Assembly: GCF_028688855.1 (NCBI RefSeq)
Contig: NZ_JAQTXI010000010.1
Coordinates: 62,001-126,000 of the forward strand
DNA: 64,000 nt
Direction: 5' to 3'
From: Neomegalonema sp.
GTDB taxonomy: Bacteria > Pseudomonadota > Alphaproteobacteria > Rhodobacterales > Rhodobacteraceae
Shown here one piece after another: positions 49,189 to 58,089 of the stretch. Numbering within the stretch: the first letter of the stretch is position 1; the number at the start of each line of letters is the position of its first letter. The notes under the pieces are model-generated. The model was not told the origin of the DNA and did not search any database. It was given only the letters and a program-made list of their open reading frames with translations. The position numbers and the translations under genes are program-made.

Positions 49189-50496
49189 TCAGGCGGGCGC
49201 CTTGCGCATCAGGCTCGCGTGGAAGCCGTCCATCCCCCCGATCTCCGGCCAGAGGTCGGGCCGCGTGGAGAGCGCTCCGGAGGCGTCGAGAAGCTCCGGC
49301 GGGACCGCTCCGGCGGGCGGCGCCTCGCGGCGCAGATCCGGGCGGGCCTTGAGCAGCGAGGTCACCCGCTGCGGCCCCTCCTCGGGCCAGAGCGAGCAGA
49401 CCGCATAGACCATCGCGCCCCCCGGCCTGAGCCATTCGGCGGCCCGGCGCAGGAGCCGGTCCTGAACCAGCGCGAGGCCCTTCTCGGGCCCGCCCGACTT
49501 CGCCCCCCGCAGATGCGGAAGATCCGGATGACGCCGGATGGTGCCGCTGGCCGAACAGGGCGCGTCGATGAGGATCGCGTCGTAGGAGGATGATTCGGCG
49601 CCCCAGTCGAGGGCGTCCGCCACGACGAGCTCCGCCTTGAGCCCCGTGCGGAGGAGATTCTCGCTCAGGCGCTCCATCCGCTCTGCGGAGACGTCCAGCG
49701 CCGTGACCTCGGCGCCCGCCGCCGCGAGCTGGAGCGTCTTGCCGCCCGGCGCCGCGCAGAGATCCAGCACCCGCAGGCCCCGCACATCCCCGAGCATCCG
49801 CGCGGGAAGGGCGGCGGCGGCGTCCTGAGCCCACCATGCGCCCTCGGCGAAGCCTGGCAGGGCCGTCACGGCGCCCTGAGGCTGAAGCCGCAGCGAGGCG
49901 CCGCCCGGAGTCCGCTGCGCGCCGAGCTTCTCGGCCCAGAGCGCCGCTTCGGCGGGATCGCGCGGCGTGAGGTCCAGAGGCGCCCCCGCCCGATGGGCCG
50001 CGAGGATCGCCAGAGTCCCGGCCGCGCCGAAATTCCCCTTCAGACGCCTGATCAGCCAGTCGGGGGCGTTGAGTTCGGGATCAAGCTCCGCGAAGGCCTC
50101 CGGCCCGACCTCGGAGACCCGGCGCAGCACCGCGTTGACCAGAGGCGCCAGAGCCCGCGCCGAACTCCCCTTCGCCAGACGCACCGCGCAATCCACGGCG
50201 GCGTGCGGCGCGCCCTTCAGAACCAGAAGCTCCGCCGCGCCGCAGAGCAGGATGGCCCCCGCGCGCCCTTCCGGCGGCTTGGGCAGGAAGGTCGCGAGCG
50301 CCACCTGAAGCCGTCCGAATTCGCGCAGGGCGGCGTAGGTCAGGGCGCGGGCGAAGCCGGCGTCGCGCGCGGACAGGCCTTCGGCGTAGGCCCAGAGCTC
50401 GTCGAGGCGTCGGCCGTCGGCCAGCACGCCTTCGAGGATCTGGACGGCGGCGGCCCGGGCGGGCAGACCCGCCTGAGGAATCGTTCCGGATGTCAT
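49189..50496 (-). CDS. rsmB: RsmB family 16S rRNA (cytosine-5) methyltransferase, paralog 2
   Basis: Methylates a cytosine in 16S rRNA (C967 in E. coli). The 435 residues have an N-terminal NusB-like domain (ARAAAVQILEGVLADGRRL, AELLVLKGAPHAAVDCAVRLAK read in two parts), the SAM motif DLCAAPGGKTLQL, motif IV DAPCSASGTIRRHPD, and motif VI AVCSLWPEEG with the catalytic Cys. ATG 50496 overlaps the stop of the M50 protease gene. Position between that gene and the heparinase family gene is as I recall from Rhodobacterales. Confidence 0.93.
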   Translation of the reverse strand: MTSGTIPQAGLPARAAAVQILEGVLADGRRLDELWAYAEGLSARDAGFARALTYAALREFGRLQVALATFLPKPPEGRAGAILLCGAAELLVLKGAPHAAVDCAVRLAKGSSARALAPLVNAVLRRVSEVGPEAFAELDPELNAPDWLIRRLKGNFGAAGTLAILAAHRAGAPLDLTPRDPAEAALWAEKLGAQRTPGGASLRLQPQGAVTALPGFAEGAWWAQDAAAALPARMLGDVRGLRVLDLCAAPGGKTLQLAAAGAEVTALDVSAERMERLSENLLRTGLKAELVVADALDWGAESSSYDAILIDAPCSASGTIRRHPDLPHLRGAKSGGPEKGLALVQDRLLRRAAEWLRPGGAMVYAVCSLWPEEGPQRVTSLLKARPDLRREAPPAGAVPPELLDASGALSTRPDLWPEIGGMDGFHASLMRKAPA

Positions 50497-51215
50497 GACA
50501 GGGAGTCCAGACCGGTGAAGCTGGCGATGAAGGGCCAGCCCGCCAGACCGTGAGCGCCCAGCGTGGTGAAATAGGCGACCGCTCCGAGCCAGCGCTCCCG
50601 AGGGGTCAGCAGGCGCATGGCGGCCTCGTCGGCTTCGGCTTCGAAGCGGATCAGGGCCATCACCTGCAGGCTTGCGAAGATGCTGATGACGAACAGGCCC
50701 TTGACCGCCGCCAGAATCACGAGAAGTCCGCCGCTGGCGATCAGGATGTTGCGCGCCAGACCCGGCGGCGCCCATCCGGCCAGCATGGCCCGCAGCACAT
50801 GCGAGCCGTCCAGAGGCCAGAGCGGCAGCAGGTTCACCGCATTGAGCATGCCGATGGTCAGGATGGCGTAGCTCAGGAGCCAGCCCTCCCAGCTGCCCAC
50901 CGGGACCATCGCCCGCGCGAGCAGGCAGAGGACCAGAAGGATCAGGCTGAAGCCCGGCCCCATCAGCGCGATGTAGAGCCTTTCGACCTGACTGCGCGTC
51001 GGGGCGCCCGACCAGGCCACCGCGCCGAGAAAGGGAATGAAGCGCCAGCGCACGCGCTTGTGTCCGGCGTGGCGGAAGGCGAGCACATGCCCGTATTCAT
51101 GCCAGCCCAGAGCGAACATGAAGATGAGGGCCAGCTCCCAGCTCCCCGTCCACATCATGACGACGGCGAAGAACAGGGCGGCGAGTATGAGGTCGTTGCG
51201 GGTTTCCTGGCGCAT
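50493..51215 (-). CDS. Site-2 protease family (M50) membrane metalloprotease
   Basis: A 240-residue intramembrane protease. The zinc motif HEYGH lies at 39-43 in a hydrophobic helix, and the third ligand aspartate is in NLLPLWPLDGSH (about 127-138). Five or more membrane helices are present. No PDZ domain is visible, unlike RseP. Substrate unknown; such enzymes release membrane-bound transcription or stress factors. The rsmB start overlaps its stop (ATGA). An inverted repeat lies directly upstream. Confidence 0.92.
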   Translation of the reverse strand: MRQETRNDLILAALFFAVVMMWTGSWELALIFMFALGWHEYGHVLAFRHAGHKRVRWRFIPFLGAVAWSGAPTRSQVERLYIALMGPGFSLILLVLCLLARAMVPVGSWEGWLLSYAILTIGMLNAVNLLPLWPLDGSHVLRAMLAGWAPPGLARNILIASGGLLVILAAVKGLFVISIFASLQVMALIRFEAEADEAAMRLLTPRERWLGAVAYFTTLGAHGLAGWPFIASFTGLDSLS

Positions 51216-51229
51216 GGGCGCCGCTCATA

Positions 51230-51250
51230 GCGCCTTTCGGCGAAAGGCGC
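51230..51250. repeat. Perfect inverted repeat upstream of the M50 protease gene
   Basis: GCGCCTTTC-GGC-GAAAGGCGC is a 9-bp perfect palindrome starting 15 bp before the protease ATG. The arm GCGCCTTTCGGC recurs at 51261-51272. No T-run follows on the minus strand. Confidence 0.6.
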
Positions 51251-51295
51251 CATGGCCTTCGCGCCTTTCGGCGGAAGCGCGCCTCCGCGGGGAGC

Positions 51296-52570
51296 TCAGG
51301 CCTGGGGCGCCGGATCCGCGAAGGCCGGACGCGCGGAAGGGATCTCCAGCGGCGCGTCCAGCCGCGGAGGAGAGGCCGCCGTCAGGCGGGCGGGCTCCGG
51401 CGCCGCGCGCGGAGCAGGCCGCGCGGAGGAAGGCGGAGCAGGACGCGGAGCAGGGCGCGGATCGGGCCTGACTCCGGCGAGGAAGGCCCTCACGAAGCCC
51501 TTGAGCCCCCACCAGACCAGCCGCAGGCTCGCGCGGAGCAGATCCCGCGCCACCAGCAGGATCTGGAAGATCCCCGCGATCACCGCGAAGATGGCGCTGG
51601 CGATCTTCCAGGCGCCGCGCATGACGATCTTCGTTCCGCGCAGGGCGCCCTTGCCGAGCACCCGCATCACGGGCGCGGAATCCGCCCTGAGCGCCCGGGC
51701 GGCGCGGGCGCCGTCGGCCACGTCGTCGGCGCTGTCGCTGATCTTCAGGACCTGCCGCGTCGCGCGCCAGCCCCCGACGTCGTAGACCGCCTTCAGATCG
51801 CCCATGGGACGCGTCAGGCGGCCGAGGCCGTCCGCGCGCAGGAGGCCGCCCGCCTCCTCGACGCGCCCCCCCCGGCGCAGACGGCCGAGGTCCACCGCCT
51901 CGCCCACCGCGACCCGCAGTTCGCGCGCCAGAGGCCCCGAGAGCAGTCCCGACCGCGCCGCCGACTTGGCCACCGAGACTCCGGTCTTGGCGGGCGCCGT
52001 GGCGCCGAGGCTGACCAGCATCCCCGCCTCCAGAGCCAGCCCCACCGCCGCCAGACCCACGATCAGATCATTGGGGTTCTCCTTCGGGAGTTCGCGCGCC
52101 AGATCCCGCACGTCGCCGACCACCGAGAAATCCGAGATCACCGCGCAGCCGATCCCCGCCGCGCCTTCTCCGGCGCCGAGGATGAAGCCGCGTCCGCAGT
52201 CATAGGCCGTGCGGCGGGCCTGAGCCAGGCGGGTGGTCTCGGCGGCGAGCCGGTCGAGCTGGCGCTGAGGCAGCGTCACGCCCGCGAGATCCGCCGCCTC
52301 CTTGAGCAGGAGCGCGTCGTCGATCTCTCCGGCGGCCAGGGCGGCGTCCATGTCGAGGATCAGCCTTTCGGGCGTGGCCTCGGTCTGGAAGGCCTCCATC
52401 AGGCCCTGACGGAGCAGGACCTCCGGAGAGCGCTCCGAGAGCAGGATGGGCGCGCCCCAGTTCACCAGACTCAGGGCCGCGAGCAATTGTCCGCTCCGCC
52501 AGAGGAAGGCGGGGAGCAGGCTCTTGCGCGATCTCCGCGCGGCGGTCGAGGAGGCTGTCGGGCGCGTCAT
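51296..52570 (-). CDS. Hypothetical membrane protein with Pro/Ala-rich C-terminus
   Basis: Not recognised. The 424-residue protein has a hydrophobic N-terminal segment (PAFLWRSGQLLAALSLVNW, about 20-38), a helical central part with two glycine-rich hydrophobic stretches (near 125-150 and 175-200: GRGFILGAGEGAAGIGCAVIS and IVGLAAVGLALEAG), another (about 325-345) and a disordered Pro/Ala/Arg-rich tail from 365. Two cysteines (DCGRGF and GIGCAV) lie close together. It is on the same strand as the M50 gene, 80 bp upstream of it. Confidence 0.7.
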   Translation of the reverse strand: MTRPTASSTAARRSRKSLLPAFLWRSGQLLAALSLVNWGAPILLSERSPEVLLRQGLMEAFQTEATPERLILDMDAALAAGEIDDALLLKEAADLAGVTLPQRQLDRLAAETTRLAQARRTAYDCGRGFILGAGEGAAGIGCAVISDFSVVGDVRDLARELPKENPNDLIVGLAAVGLALEAGMLVSLGATAPAKTGVSVAKSAARSGLLSGPLARELRVAVGEAVDLGRLRRGGRVEEAGGLLRADGLGRLTRPMGDLKAVYDVGGWRATRQVLKISDSADDVADGARAARALRADSAPVMRVLGKGALRGTKIVMRGAWKIASAIFAVIAGIFQILLVARDLLRASLRLVWWGLKGFVRAFLAGVRPDPRPAPRPAPPSSARPAPRAAPEPARLTAASPPRLDAPLEIPSARPAFADPAPQA

Positions 52571-52631
52571 GAGGCCTCACATGGCGCCCGCCCCCACAGG
52601 GCGCAAGATCGCTTCGTGAGCGGACGACGCC

Positions 52632-52660
52632 GAAAAAAAGCCGCAGCGAAGCTGCGGCTT
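52632..52660 (-). terminator. Rho-independent terminator downstream of recG
   Basis: On the minus strand the 10-bp stem AAGCCGCAGC/GCTGCGGCTT with a 3-nt loop runs into TTTTTTT. It lies about 140 nt after the recG stop, so it ends the recG transcript before the hypothetical membrane protein gene. Confidence 0.9.
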
Positions 52661-52799
52661 GAAAGTCTTTCGGCCTTTCCGGAGATGATGGGACGAATCC
52701 CGAAGCGGCGGCGGGCCGCCTGTCTGCGTCTCCTGAGGGGCGCAGACCTCCGGATGGTGAAGAATCGGAAAGGATTCGTCAAGGGATTCCTGCCTCTCC

Positions 52800-54893
52800 T
52801 TACGCGGAAGAGAGGTACTTCACGGCTTCGTCACGTCTCATCAGGTGCAGGAGAATCCGCAGCGCCCGACCGCGTTCCGAGGCCAGATCCGGCGTGAGCG
52901 TCATGATCAGGCGGGCGTCGTCGCGGGCCACGGCGAGAAGGTCGTCATGGGCCTCCGGCGCGGCGTAGCGGAAGGCCGGAAGCCCCGCCTGCTTCACCCC
53001 CAGAAGATCCCCCGCGCCGCGCAATTTCAGGTCGGTTTCGGCGATGAGGAAGCCGTCTTCGCTTTCGCGCAGGGTCTCCAGCCTCTTGCGCGCCGTCTCG
53101 CCGAGCGGGCCCGGCGCATGGAGCAGCAGGCAGGCCGAGCTTTCCGCGCCGCGTCCCACCCGGCCCCGCAGCTGGTGCAGCTGCGCGAGGCCGAAACGCT
53201 CCGCCTGCTCGATCACCATGACGCTGGCCTCGGGCACGTCCACGCCGACCTCGACCACCGTGGTGGCGACCAGGATCTGCGTCTCGCCGCGCTGGAAGCG
53301 GGACATGGCCTCGTCCTTCTCGGCGCCGGACATGCGCCCGTGGACCAGCCCCACGCGCTCCTCGCCGAAGAGCCCCGCCAGAGCCCGACGCCGCGCCTCG
53401 GCGGCGGGCAGGTCGGAGGCGGCGGATTCCTCCACCAGAGGACAGATCCAGTAGGCCCGTCGTCCCGCGGCCAGAGCCCGCCCGAGGGCGTCGGCCACCT
53501 CGTCGTAACGCGCCATGGAGATCAGCCGCGTGACGATGGGCTTGCGCCCCGGCGGCTTCTCGTCGAGGACGGAGAAATCCATGTCGCCATGCGACATCAG
53601 CGCGAGGCTGCGCGGAATGGGCGTGGCGGTCATGGTCAGGATGTCGACGCCATGGCCCTTGGCGGCCAGCTCCATGCGCTGATTGACGCCGAAGCGGTGC
53701 TGTTCGTCCACCACCGCGAGCCGCAGATCCCTGAACCCCACCTCGCCCTGAAACAGCGCATGGGTGCCGACCAGGAGATGGATCTCGCCCGAGGCCAGAT
53801 CCTCCAGCAATTTCGCGCGGGCCTTGCCCTTGTCGCGGCCGGTGAGCACCTCCAGACGCAGGCCCGCCCGCGCCGCCAGAGGCGCGAGCCGCTCGGCGTG
53901 CTGGCGCGCGAGGATCTCCGTGGGGGCCATGAGGGCGGCCTGTCCGCCCGATTCCACCGCGATGAGCATCGCCATCAGCGCCACGAGGGTCTTGCCTGCG
54001 CCCACGTCGCCTTGCAGCAGCCGCAGCATGCGGTTTTCCGAAGCCATGTCGGCTTCGATCTCGGCGATGGCGCGGGTCTGGGCGCCGGTCGGGCCGAAGG
54101 GCAGAGCCGCCCAGACCTTCGCCCGCAGGCTTCCGTCGCCGGGATTGGAGAATCCCCGCCGTTTCTGGCGCATCTGGGCCCGCATCAGCGCGAGCGCCAG
54201 TTGATGGGACAGCATCTCGTCATAGGCGAGGCGTCGCCGCGCGGGGGATGAGGGATCGAGATCGGCGCGGCTCGCGGGCTGATGGATCGAGGCGACCGCC
54301 TCCAGCCAGCCGGGCCAGTTCTCGCGGGCCTTCAGGGGGGCGTCGAGCCATTCCGGCAGGTCGGGCGCCTGAGCCAGAGCCTTGGCCACGGCGTTGGCGA
54401 TGGTGCGCGGCGCGAGGCCTCCCGCCGTGGGATAGGTCGGTTCGAAGGCCGGGAGCCTCCCGGCTTCCTCGGGCGGGAGCATGTGCTCCGGATGGACGAT
54501 CTGGATCGTTCCGTCGAAATCCTCGCGCTTGCCGGAGACGATCCGGGTCGCGCCGACGGGAAGCTGCTTCTGGAGATGCTGCGGATTGGGATGGAAGAAG
54601 ACGAGGCTCACCGGAGTCCCCGCCATGTCCTCGGCCTCGACCCGCCAGGGCATGTTCTGCCGGACGGGATTGCGATGACGCAGGATCTTGAGTTCAAGCG
54701 TCATCACCGCGCCGGGGACGGACTGGCTCGCGTCGGGCAGGATCCGGCGATCCACGCCGCCCGTCGGCAGGATCCCCAGCATGTCCCCGACGCTGCGCGC
54801 GCCGAGCTTCTCGAGTCCGGCGGCGGTCTTGGGCCCGACGCCTTCGAGACTCTGGGGTTCGGCGAAGAGCGGATAGAGGATCTCAGGGCGCAT
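52800..54893 (-). CDS. recG: ATP-dependent DNA helicase RecG
   Basis: A branch-migrating helicase that reverses stalled replication forks. The 697 residues have the N-terminal wedge (OB-like) domain with LEGVGPKTAAGLEKLGA, then Walker A GDVGAGKTLVA, DEQHRFGVNQR (DExH box), TATPIPRSLAL, and motif VI QLRGRVGRGAESSACLL. ATG 54893 (MRPEILYPLFAEPQ) is chosen over 54929, giving an 11-bp overlap with the upstream flavoprotein gene. All helicase motifs appear intact. Confidence 0.97.
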   Translation of the reverse strand: MRPEILYPLFAEPQSLEGVGPKTAAGLEKLGARSVGDMLGILPTGGVDRRILPDASQSVPGAVMTLELKILRHRNPVRQNMPWRVEAEDMAGTPVSLVFFHPNPQHLQKQLPVGATRIVSGKREDFDGTIQIVHPEHMLPPEEAGRLPAFEPTYPTAGGLAPRTIANAVAKALAQAPDLPEWLDAPLKARENWPGWLEAVASIHQPASRADLDPSSPARRRLAYDEMLSHQLALALMRAQMRQKRRGFSNPGDGSLRAKVWAALPFGPTGAQTRAIAEIEADMASENRMLRLLQGDVGAGKTLVALMAMLIAVESGGQAALMAPTEILARQHAERLAPLAARAGLRLEVLTGRDKGKARAKLLEDLASGEIHLLVGTHALFQGEVGFRDLRLAVVDEQHRFGVNQRMELAAKGHGVDILTMTATPIPRSLALMSHGDMDFSVLDEKPPGRKPIVTRLISMARYDEVADALGRALAAGRRAYWICPLVEESAASDLPAAEARRRALAGLFGEERVGLVHGRMSGAEKDEAMSRFQRGETQILVATTVVEVGVDVPEASVMVIEQAERFGLAQLHQLRGRVGRGAESSACLLLHAPGPLGETARKRLETLRESEDGFLIAETDLKLRGAGDLLGVKQAGLPAFRYAAPEAHDDLLAVARDDARLIMTLTPDLASERGRALRILLHLMRRDEAVKYLSSA

Positions 54894-56169
54894 GATCTCG
54901 GGACTCCAGGGAATCCGGCGGATTGGCAAGCTGTTCGGCGGGCTGCTCCGGCGGCGAGAGCCCGAGGCGCCGCGCCGCCGCCGCGCCCGCCGCCGCGCCT
55001 GTAGAGAAACAGGCCTGCAGCAGATATCCGCCCGTGGGGGCCTCCCAATCCAGCATCTCCCCCGCGAGGAAGACTCCCGGCAGACGGCGCATCTCGAAAT
55101 CCGGCGTGAGCTCCGACCAGCGCAGGCCTCCGGCGCTGGAGATGGCCCGGTCCAGCGGGAAGGGGGCCCCGAGCGTCAGGGGCGCGTTCTTGATCCGCAC
55201 GGCCAGCGTCCGCGGGTCTTCGGCGTCGAAGGGGCCCGCCAGGCGCGCCAGAGCCCGCGCCACCGGCGAAAGTCCGCCCGCCTTCTCCAGATGGGTCGAG
55301 AGCGAGCGCTTGCCGCGCGGCGCCCCCAGCCGCTTCGCCAGAGTCATGAGGCTCAGATCGGGGCGCAGGTCGATGCGGATCGCGGCCTTGTCGCGCAAGG
55401 CCAGCTCCGCCCGGATGGCGGGCCCGAGCGCGTAGATCGCGCCGCCTTCGAGTCCGCGACGGTCGACCATGGCCTCGCCCATGACCCGCGTCGCGCCGCA
55501 GGCGACGGCCACCCGCTTCAGGGGCGTCCCGGCGAAGCGGGCGGCGAAATCCTCGGGCCATTCCACATGGAAGCCGCTGTTGGCGGGGGTGAAGGGCGTG
55601 AGGGCCGCGCCTCTGGCGGCCAGAAGCTCCGTCCATGCGCCGTCCGGGCCGAGATGGGGCCAGCTCGCGCCGCCCAGCGCCAGAACCGCGACGTCGGGCC
55701 GGATCTCCTCGGGGCCCTCGGGAGTCTCGAAGAGCCATGCGTCTTCGGGCGTCCAGCCGACCCAGCGCCGACGGAGCCGCAGCTCCGCCCCGAGATCCCC
55801 GAGCCGCCGCAGCCAGGCCCTCAGCAGGGGCGAAGACTTGAGGCTCTCCGGGAAGAGGCGTCCGCTGCTGCCGACGAAGAGTTTCTGGCCGAGGCCCTCC
55901 GCCCATTCGGTCAGGGCCTCGGGCGGGAAGTCCCGGATCACGGGCGCCAGCCGCTTCGCCGCCGCGCCATAGCGCCCGATGAAGCGTTCTTCGGGATCGG
56001 TGTGGGTGAGGTTCAGGCCGCCGCGCCCCGCGATGAGCAGCTTGCGCGCCGGACTCGCCATGCGCTCGGCGATCACGACGCGGGCTCCGGCCCGGGCGAG
56101 GATCTCGGCGGCCATGAGTCCGGCGGGGCCGGCGCCGATCACGAGGGCGAGGGGAGCGGTGGAGGTCAT
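54883..56169 (-). CDS. BaiN/HI0933-type flavoprotein (TIGR03862-like)
   Basis: A 428-residue FAD-dependent oxidoreductase of unknown substrate. The dinucleotide-binding motif is IGAGPAGLMAAEILARAGA at the N-terminus, then RKLLIAGRGGLNLTH, which is typical of the HI0933 family, and near the end GVFLAGEMLDWEAPTGGYLLQ. Length matches the alphaproteobacterial TIGR03862 group rather than the shorter YhiN. It overlaps recG by 11 bp, so the two are co-transcribed. No redox-active cysteine pair is evident. Confidence 0.9.
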   Translation of the reverse strand: MTSTAPLALVIGAGPAGLMAAEILARAGARVVIAERMASPARKLLIAGRGGLNLTHTDPEERFIGRYGAAAKRLAPVIRDFPPEALTEWAEGLGQKLFVGSSGRLFPESLKSSPLLRAWLRRLGDLGAELRLRRRWVGWTPEDAWLFETPEGPEEIRPDVAVLALGGASWPHLGPDGAWTELLAARGAALTPFTPANSGFHVEWPEDFAARFAGTPLKRVAVACGATRVMGEAMVDRRGLEGGAIYALGPAIRAELALRDKAAIRIDLRPDLSLMTLAKRLGAPRGKRSLSTHLEKAGGLSPVARALARLAGPFDAEDPRTLAVRIKNAPLTLGAPFPLDRAISSAGGLRWSELTPDFEMRRLPGVFLAGEMLDWEAPTGGYLLQACFSTGAAAGAAAARRLGLSPPEQPAEQLANPPDSLESRDHAP

Positions 56170-56223
56170 GCGCGGGAGAGGCCTTCAAGACGTCGGGAGG
56201 CCTTGGGGATAAGCCGCGCCGCG

Positions 56224-56269
56224 CCGAAAAGCCAGAGCCTTCCCCGATCCGTCGGGATCGGGAAAGGCT
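56224..56269 (-). terminator. Terminator downstream of the SIMPL gene
   Basis: On the minus strand a 14-bp imperfect stem (AGCCTTTCCCGATCC/GGATCGGGGAAGGCT with small bulges) is followed by CTGGCTTTTCGG, giving a short T-run. It lies about 55 nt past the SIMPL stop. Confidence 0.65.
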
Positions 56270-56323
56270 CCGGAGGATTCGGGGCCGCCCCTCGCGGGAG
56301 AGGCGGCGAAAGGCGAAGGCGGA

Positions 56324-57058
56324 TCAGTCCGCGATCCGCCAGGTTCCGGTCACGGTCACGGTGATGCTCTGCTCGCCGCCCGCGATGGGGGTCGGCGGAG
56401 CGGCCATCGGCGCCGCGGCGGCGCGGGCGAAGGCCACCACCGGGAAGACCGGGCCGGAGACCTGTTCGCTCAGGCCGTCGAGCTTGCCGAGCGTCACGCC
56501 GAGGGCTTCGGCGTATTCCTGCGCCTTGGCGCGGGCGTTGAGCGCGGCCTCGCGGCGGGCGGCCTTGAGGAGTTCGTCGCGGTTCTCGATGTCGAAGTTC
56601 ACGCCCGCCGACTGGTTGGCGCCCGCGCCGACCAGAGCGTCGAGGGTGGGGCCGACCTTGGAGATGTCCGTCAGGCGGACGTTGACCGTGTTCGAGACTT
56701 CATAGCCGCGCAGCACCTGGCGTCCGCCGCCGCCGGCGCCCTCCTGCACCCAGTCGTAGCGCGGGCCGAGGGTGAAGTTGGAGGTCCGGACGTCCTTGTC
56801 CTCGATTCCGGCGGCCTTGAGCGCCTCGAAGACGGCGGTCATGCGGGTCGCGTTCTGCGCGACGGCCTCCTGGGCGGTGTCGGCCTCCACCTGCACGCCG
56901 ACCGAGACGGTCGCGAGATCGGGGGCCGCCGTGGCCGAGCCCTCGCCGGACACCGAGATCAGGCGGTCGTCGGCGAAAGCCGCAGGCGCGGCGGCCAGAA
57001 GGCCGGACAAGGCCAGACCGGCGGCCAGAACGGCGGGGCGGAGGACGGGACGCGACAT
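56324..57058 (-). CDS. SIMPL (DUF541) domain periplasmic protein
   Basis: A 244-residue exported protein. The signal peptide spans about residues 1-29 (ALSGLLAAAPAAFA). The SIMPL domain begins with ISVSGEGSATAAPDLATVSV, continues with SNFTLGPRYDW and YEVSNTVNVRL, and ends ITVTVTGTWRI. Family members are implicated in oxidative-stress tolerance and immune signalling in hosts, but biochemistry is poor. An own terminator follows; the cytochrome b561 gene lies upstream on the same strand. Confidence 0.92.
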   Translation of the reverse strand: MSRPVLRPAVLAAGLALSGLLAAAPAAFADDRLISVSGEGSATAAPDLATVSVGVQVEADTAQEAVAQNATRMTAVFEALKAAGIEDKDVRTSNFTLGPRYDWVQEGAGGGGRQVLRGYEVSNTVNVRLTDISKVGPTLDALVGAGANQSAGVNFDIENRDELLKAARREAALNARAKAQEYAEALGVTLGKLDGLSEQVSGPVFPVVAFARAAAAPMAAPPTPIAGGEQSITVTVTGTWRIAD

Positions 57059-57197
57059 GGAAAGCTCCTGCGGGAAAGGAAAGGATGGAAGTGCTGCGGC
57101 GCATATAGGCCGCCCATCATGGCGGAAAAAGAGCGGGCGCGGCCCGGATCGGGGCGAATCCGTGGAATTTCTCTCCGCGTTCGGAGAGGCGGGCGGA

Positions 57198-57806
57198 TCA
57201 CGAGGCGGGCGGGGCGCCTTCTCCGGTCATGCGCGAGAGGGTCGCGTCCTTCCAGAGGACCTGATGCAGGACCACCATGAAGACATGCCCGCAGATCAGC
57301 GCGAAGAGCGTCCAGCCGAGCGGGCCGTGGAGCGCGTCGCCGACAGACCGCAAGGCCTCGTCGGGCGCGGGAGCCTGGGGCAGGATCTCGAAGCCGAAGG
57401 CGTTGAGCGGCGCGCGGGCCATGGCGTGGAAGCGCAGCACCGCGAGGCTCGGCACGAGGATCATCAGCGCGTAGAGCGCCAGATGCCCCAGCCAGGCCGC
57501 CCGCCCCAGGAAGGAGGCCTCGTGCGGAGGGCGGTTGCGGGCGTTGAGCAGCCCCCAGGCGCCGCGCAGGAGCGCGAGCGCGAGAATCAGCACGCCGGTC
57601 TGATGATGGGTCCGCCACAGGGCGCGGGCGGCGGCCTGAGCCTCGCCGCCGCTCTCCCAGAAGAAGACCCTCAGCAGCACGCTGGCCATCTGCCAGAGGA
57701 AAAGCCCGACCATCCCCCAGTGCAGGAGCTTGCTGATCAGGCCGTAGGCGGCGGGGGAATCCGTCAGGCGGAGGCCGGAGGGGGCGGAGGATCTGGCGAC
57801 GGGCAT
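57198..57806 (-). CDS. Cytochrome b561 family protein
   Basis: A 202-residue four-helix membrane cytochrome, the prokaryotic CybB type. Candidate heme ligands are His in KLLHWGMVGLFLW, HH in RTHHQTGVLILAL, His in LGHLALYALMILVP, and two His in CGHVFMVVLHQ. It would pass electrons between quinol and a periplasmic acceptor such as superoxide; the substrate is not determinable. ATG 57806 is chosen since the 50 residues upstream from 57956 are Pro/Arg-rich and not family-like. Confidence 0.9.
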   Translation of the reverse strand: MPVARSSAPSGLRLTDSPAAYGLISKLLHWGMVGLFLWQMASVLLRVFFWESGGEAQAAARALWRTHHQTGVLILALALLRGAWGLLNARNRPPHEASFLGRAAWLGHLALYALMILVPSLAVLRFHAMARAPLNAFGFEILPQAPAPDEALRSVGDALHGPLGWTLFALICGHVFMVVLHQVLWKDATLSRMTGEGAPPAS

Positions 57807-58020
57807 GGGCGGGCGGACTCCGGAGGGAGGATGGACGGGCGGAGTCAGGCCTGGCCGGCCTTCACGCGGAAGGCCGCCGCGCGGAAGGCGGCTGCGGCCG
57901 GACCCGGAGCGCCGGAGATTGGCCCGCCCTCGCCGCCGGAGCAAGGGAGCCCGCAAGGCGGGGCGCTCGCTTTCGCGTGAGCAGGCGCGCGCGGAGGAGG
58001 CGTCTGCGGCGCCCGGGATG

Positions 58021-58056
58021 AAAACGGAAGGCGCGCCCCTGCGGACGCGCCCTTCC
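58021..58056 (-). terminator. Terminator of the tad operon downstream of tadC
   Basis: On the minus strand GGAAGG and CGCG pair with CGCG and CCTTCC, with a single bulge and a loop of about 10 nt, and TTTT follows. It lies 33 nt after the tadC stop. Confidence 0.7.
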
Positions 58057-58089
58057 GGCCTGCTCGCCGGGAAACGTCCTGTCGCGGCC

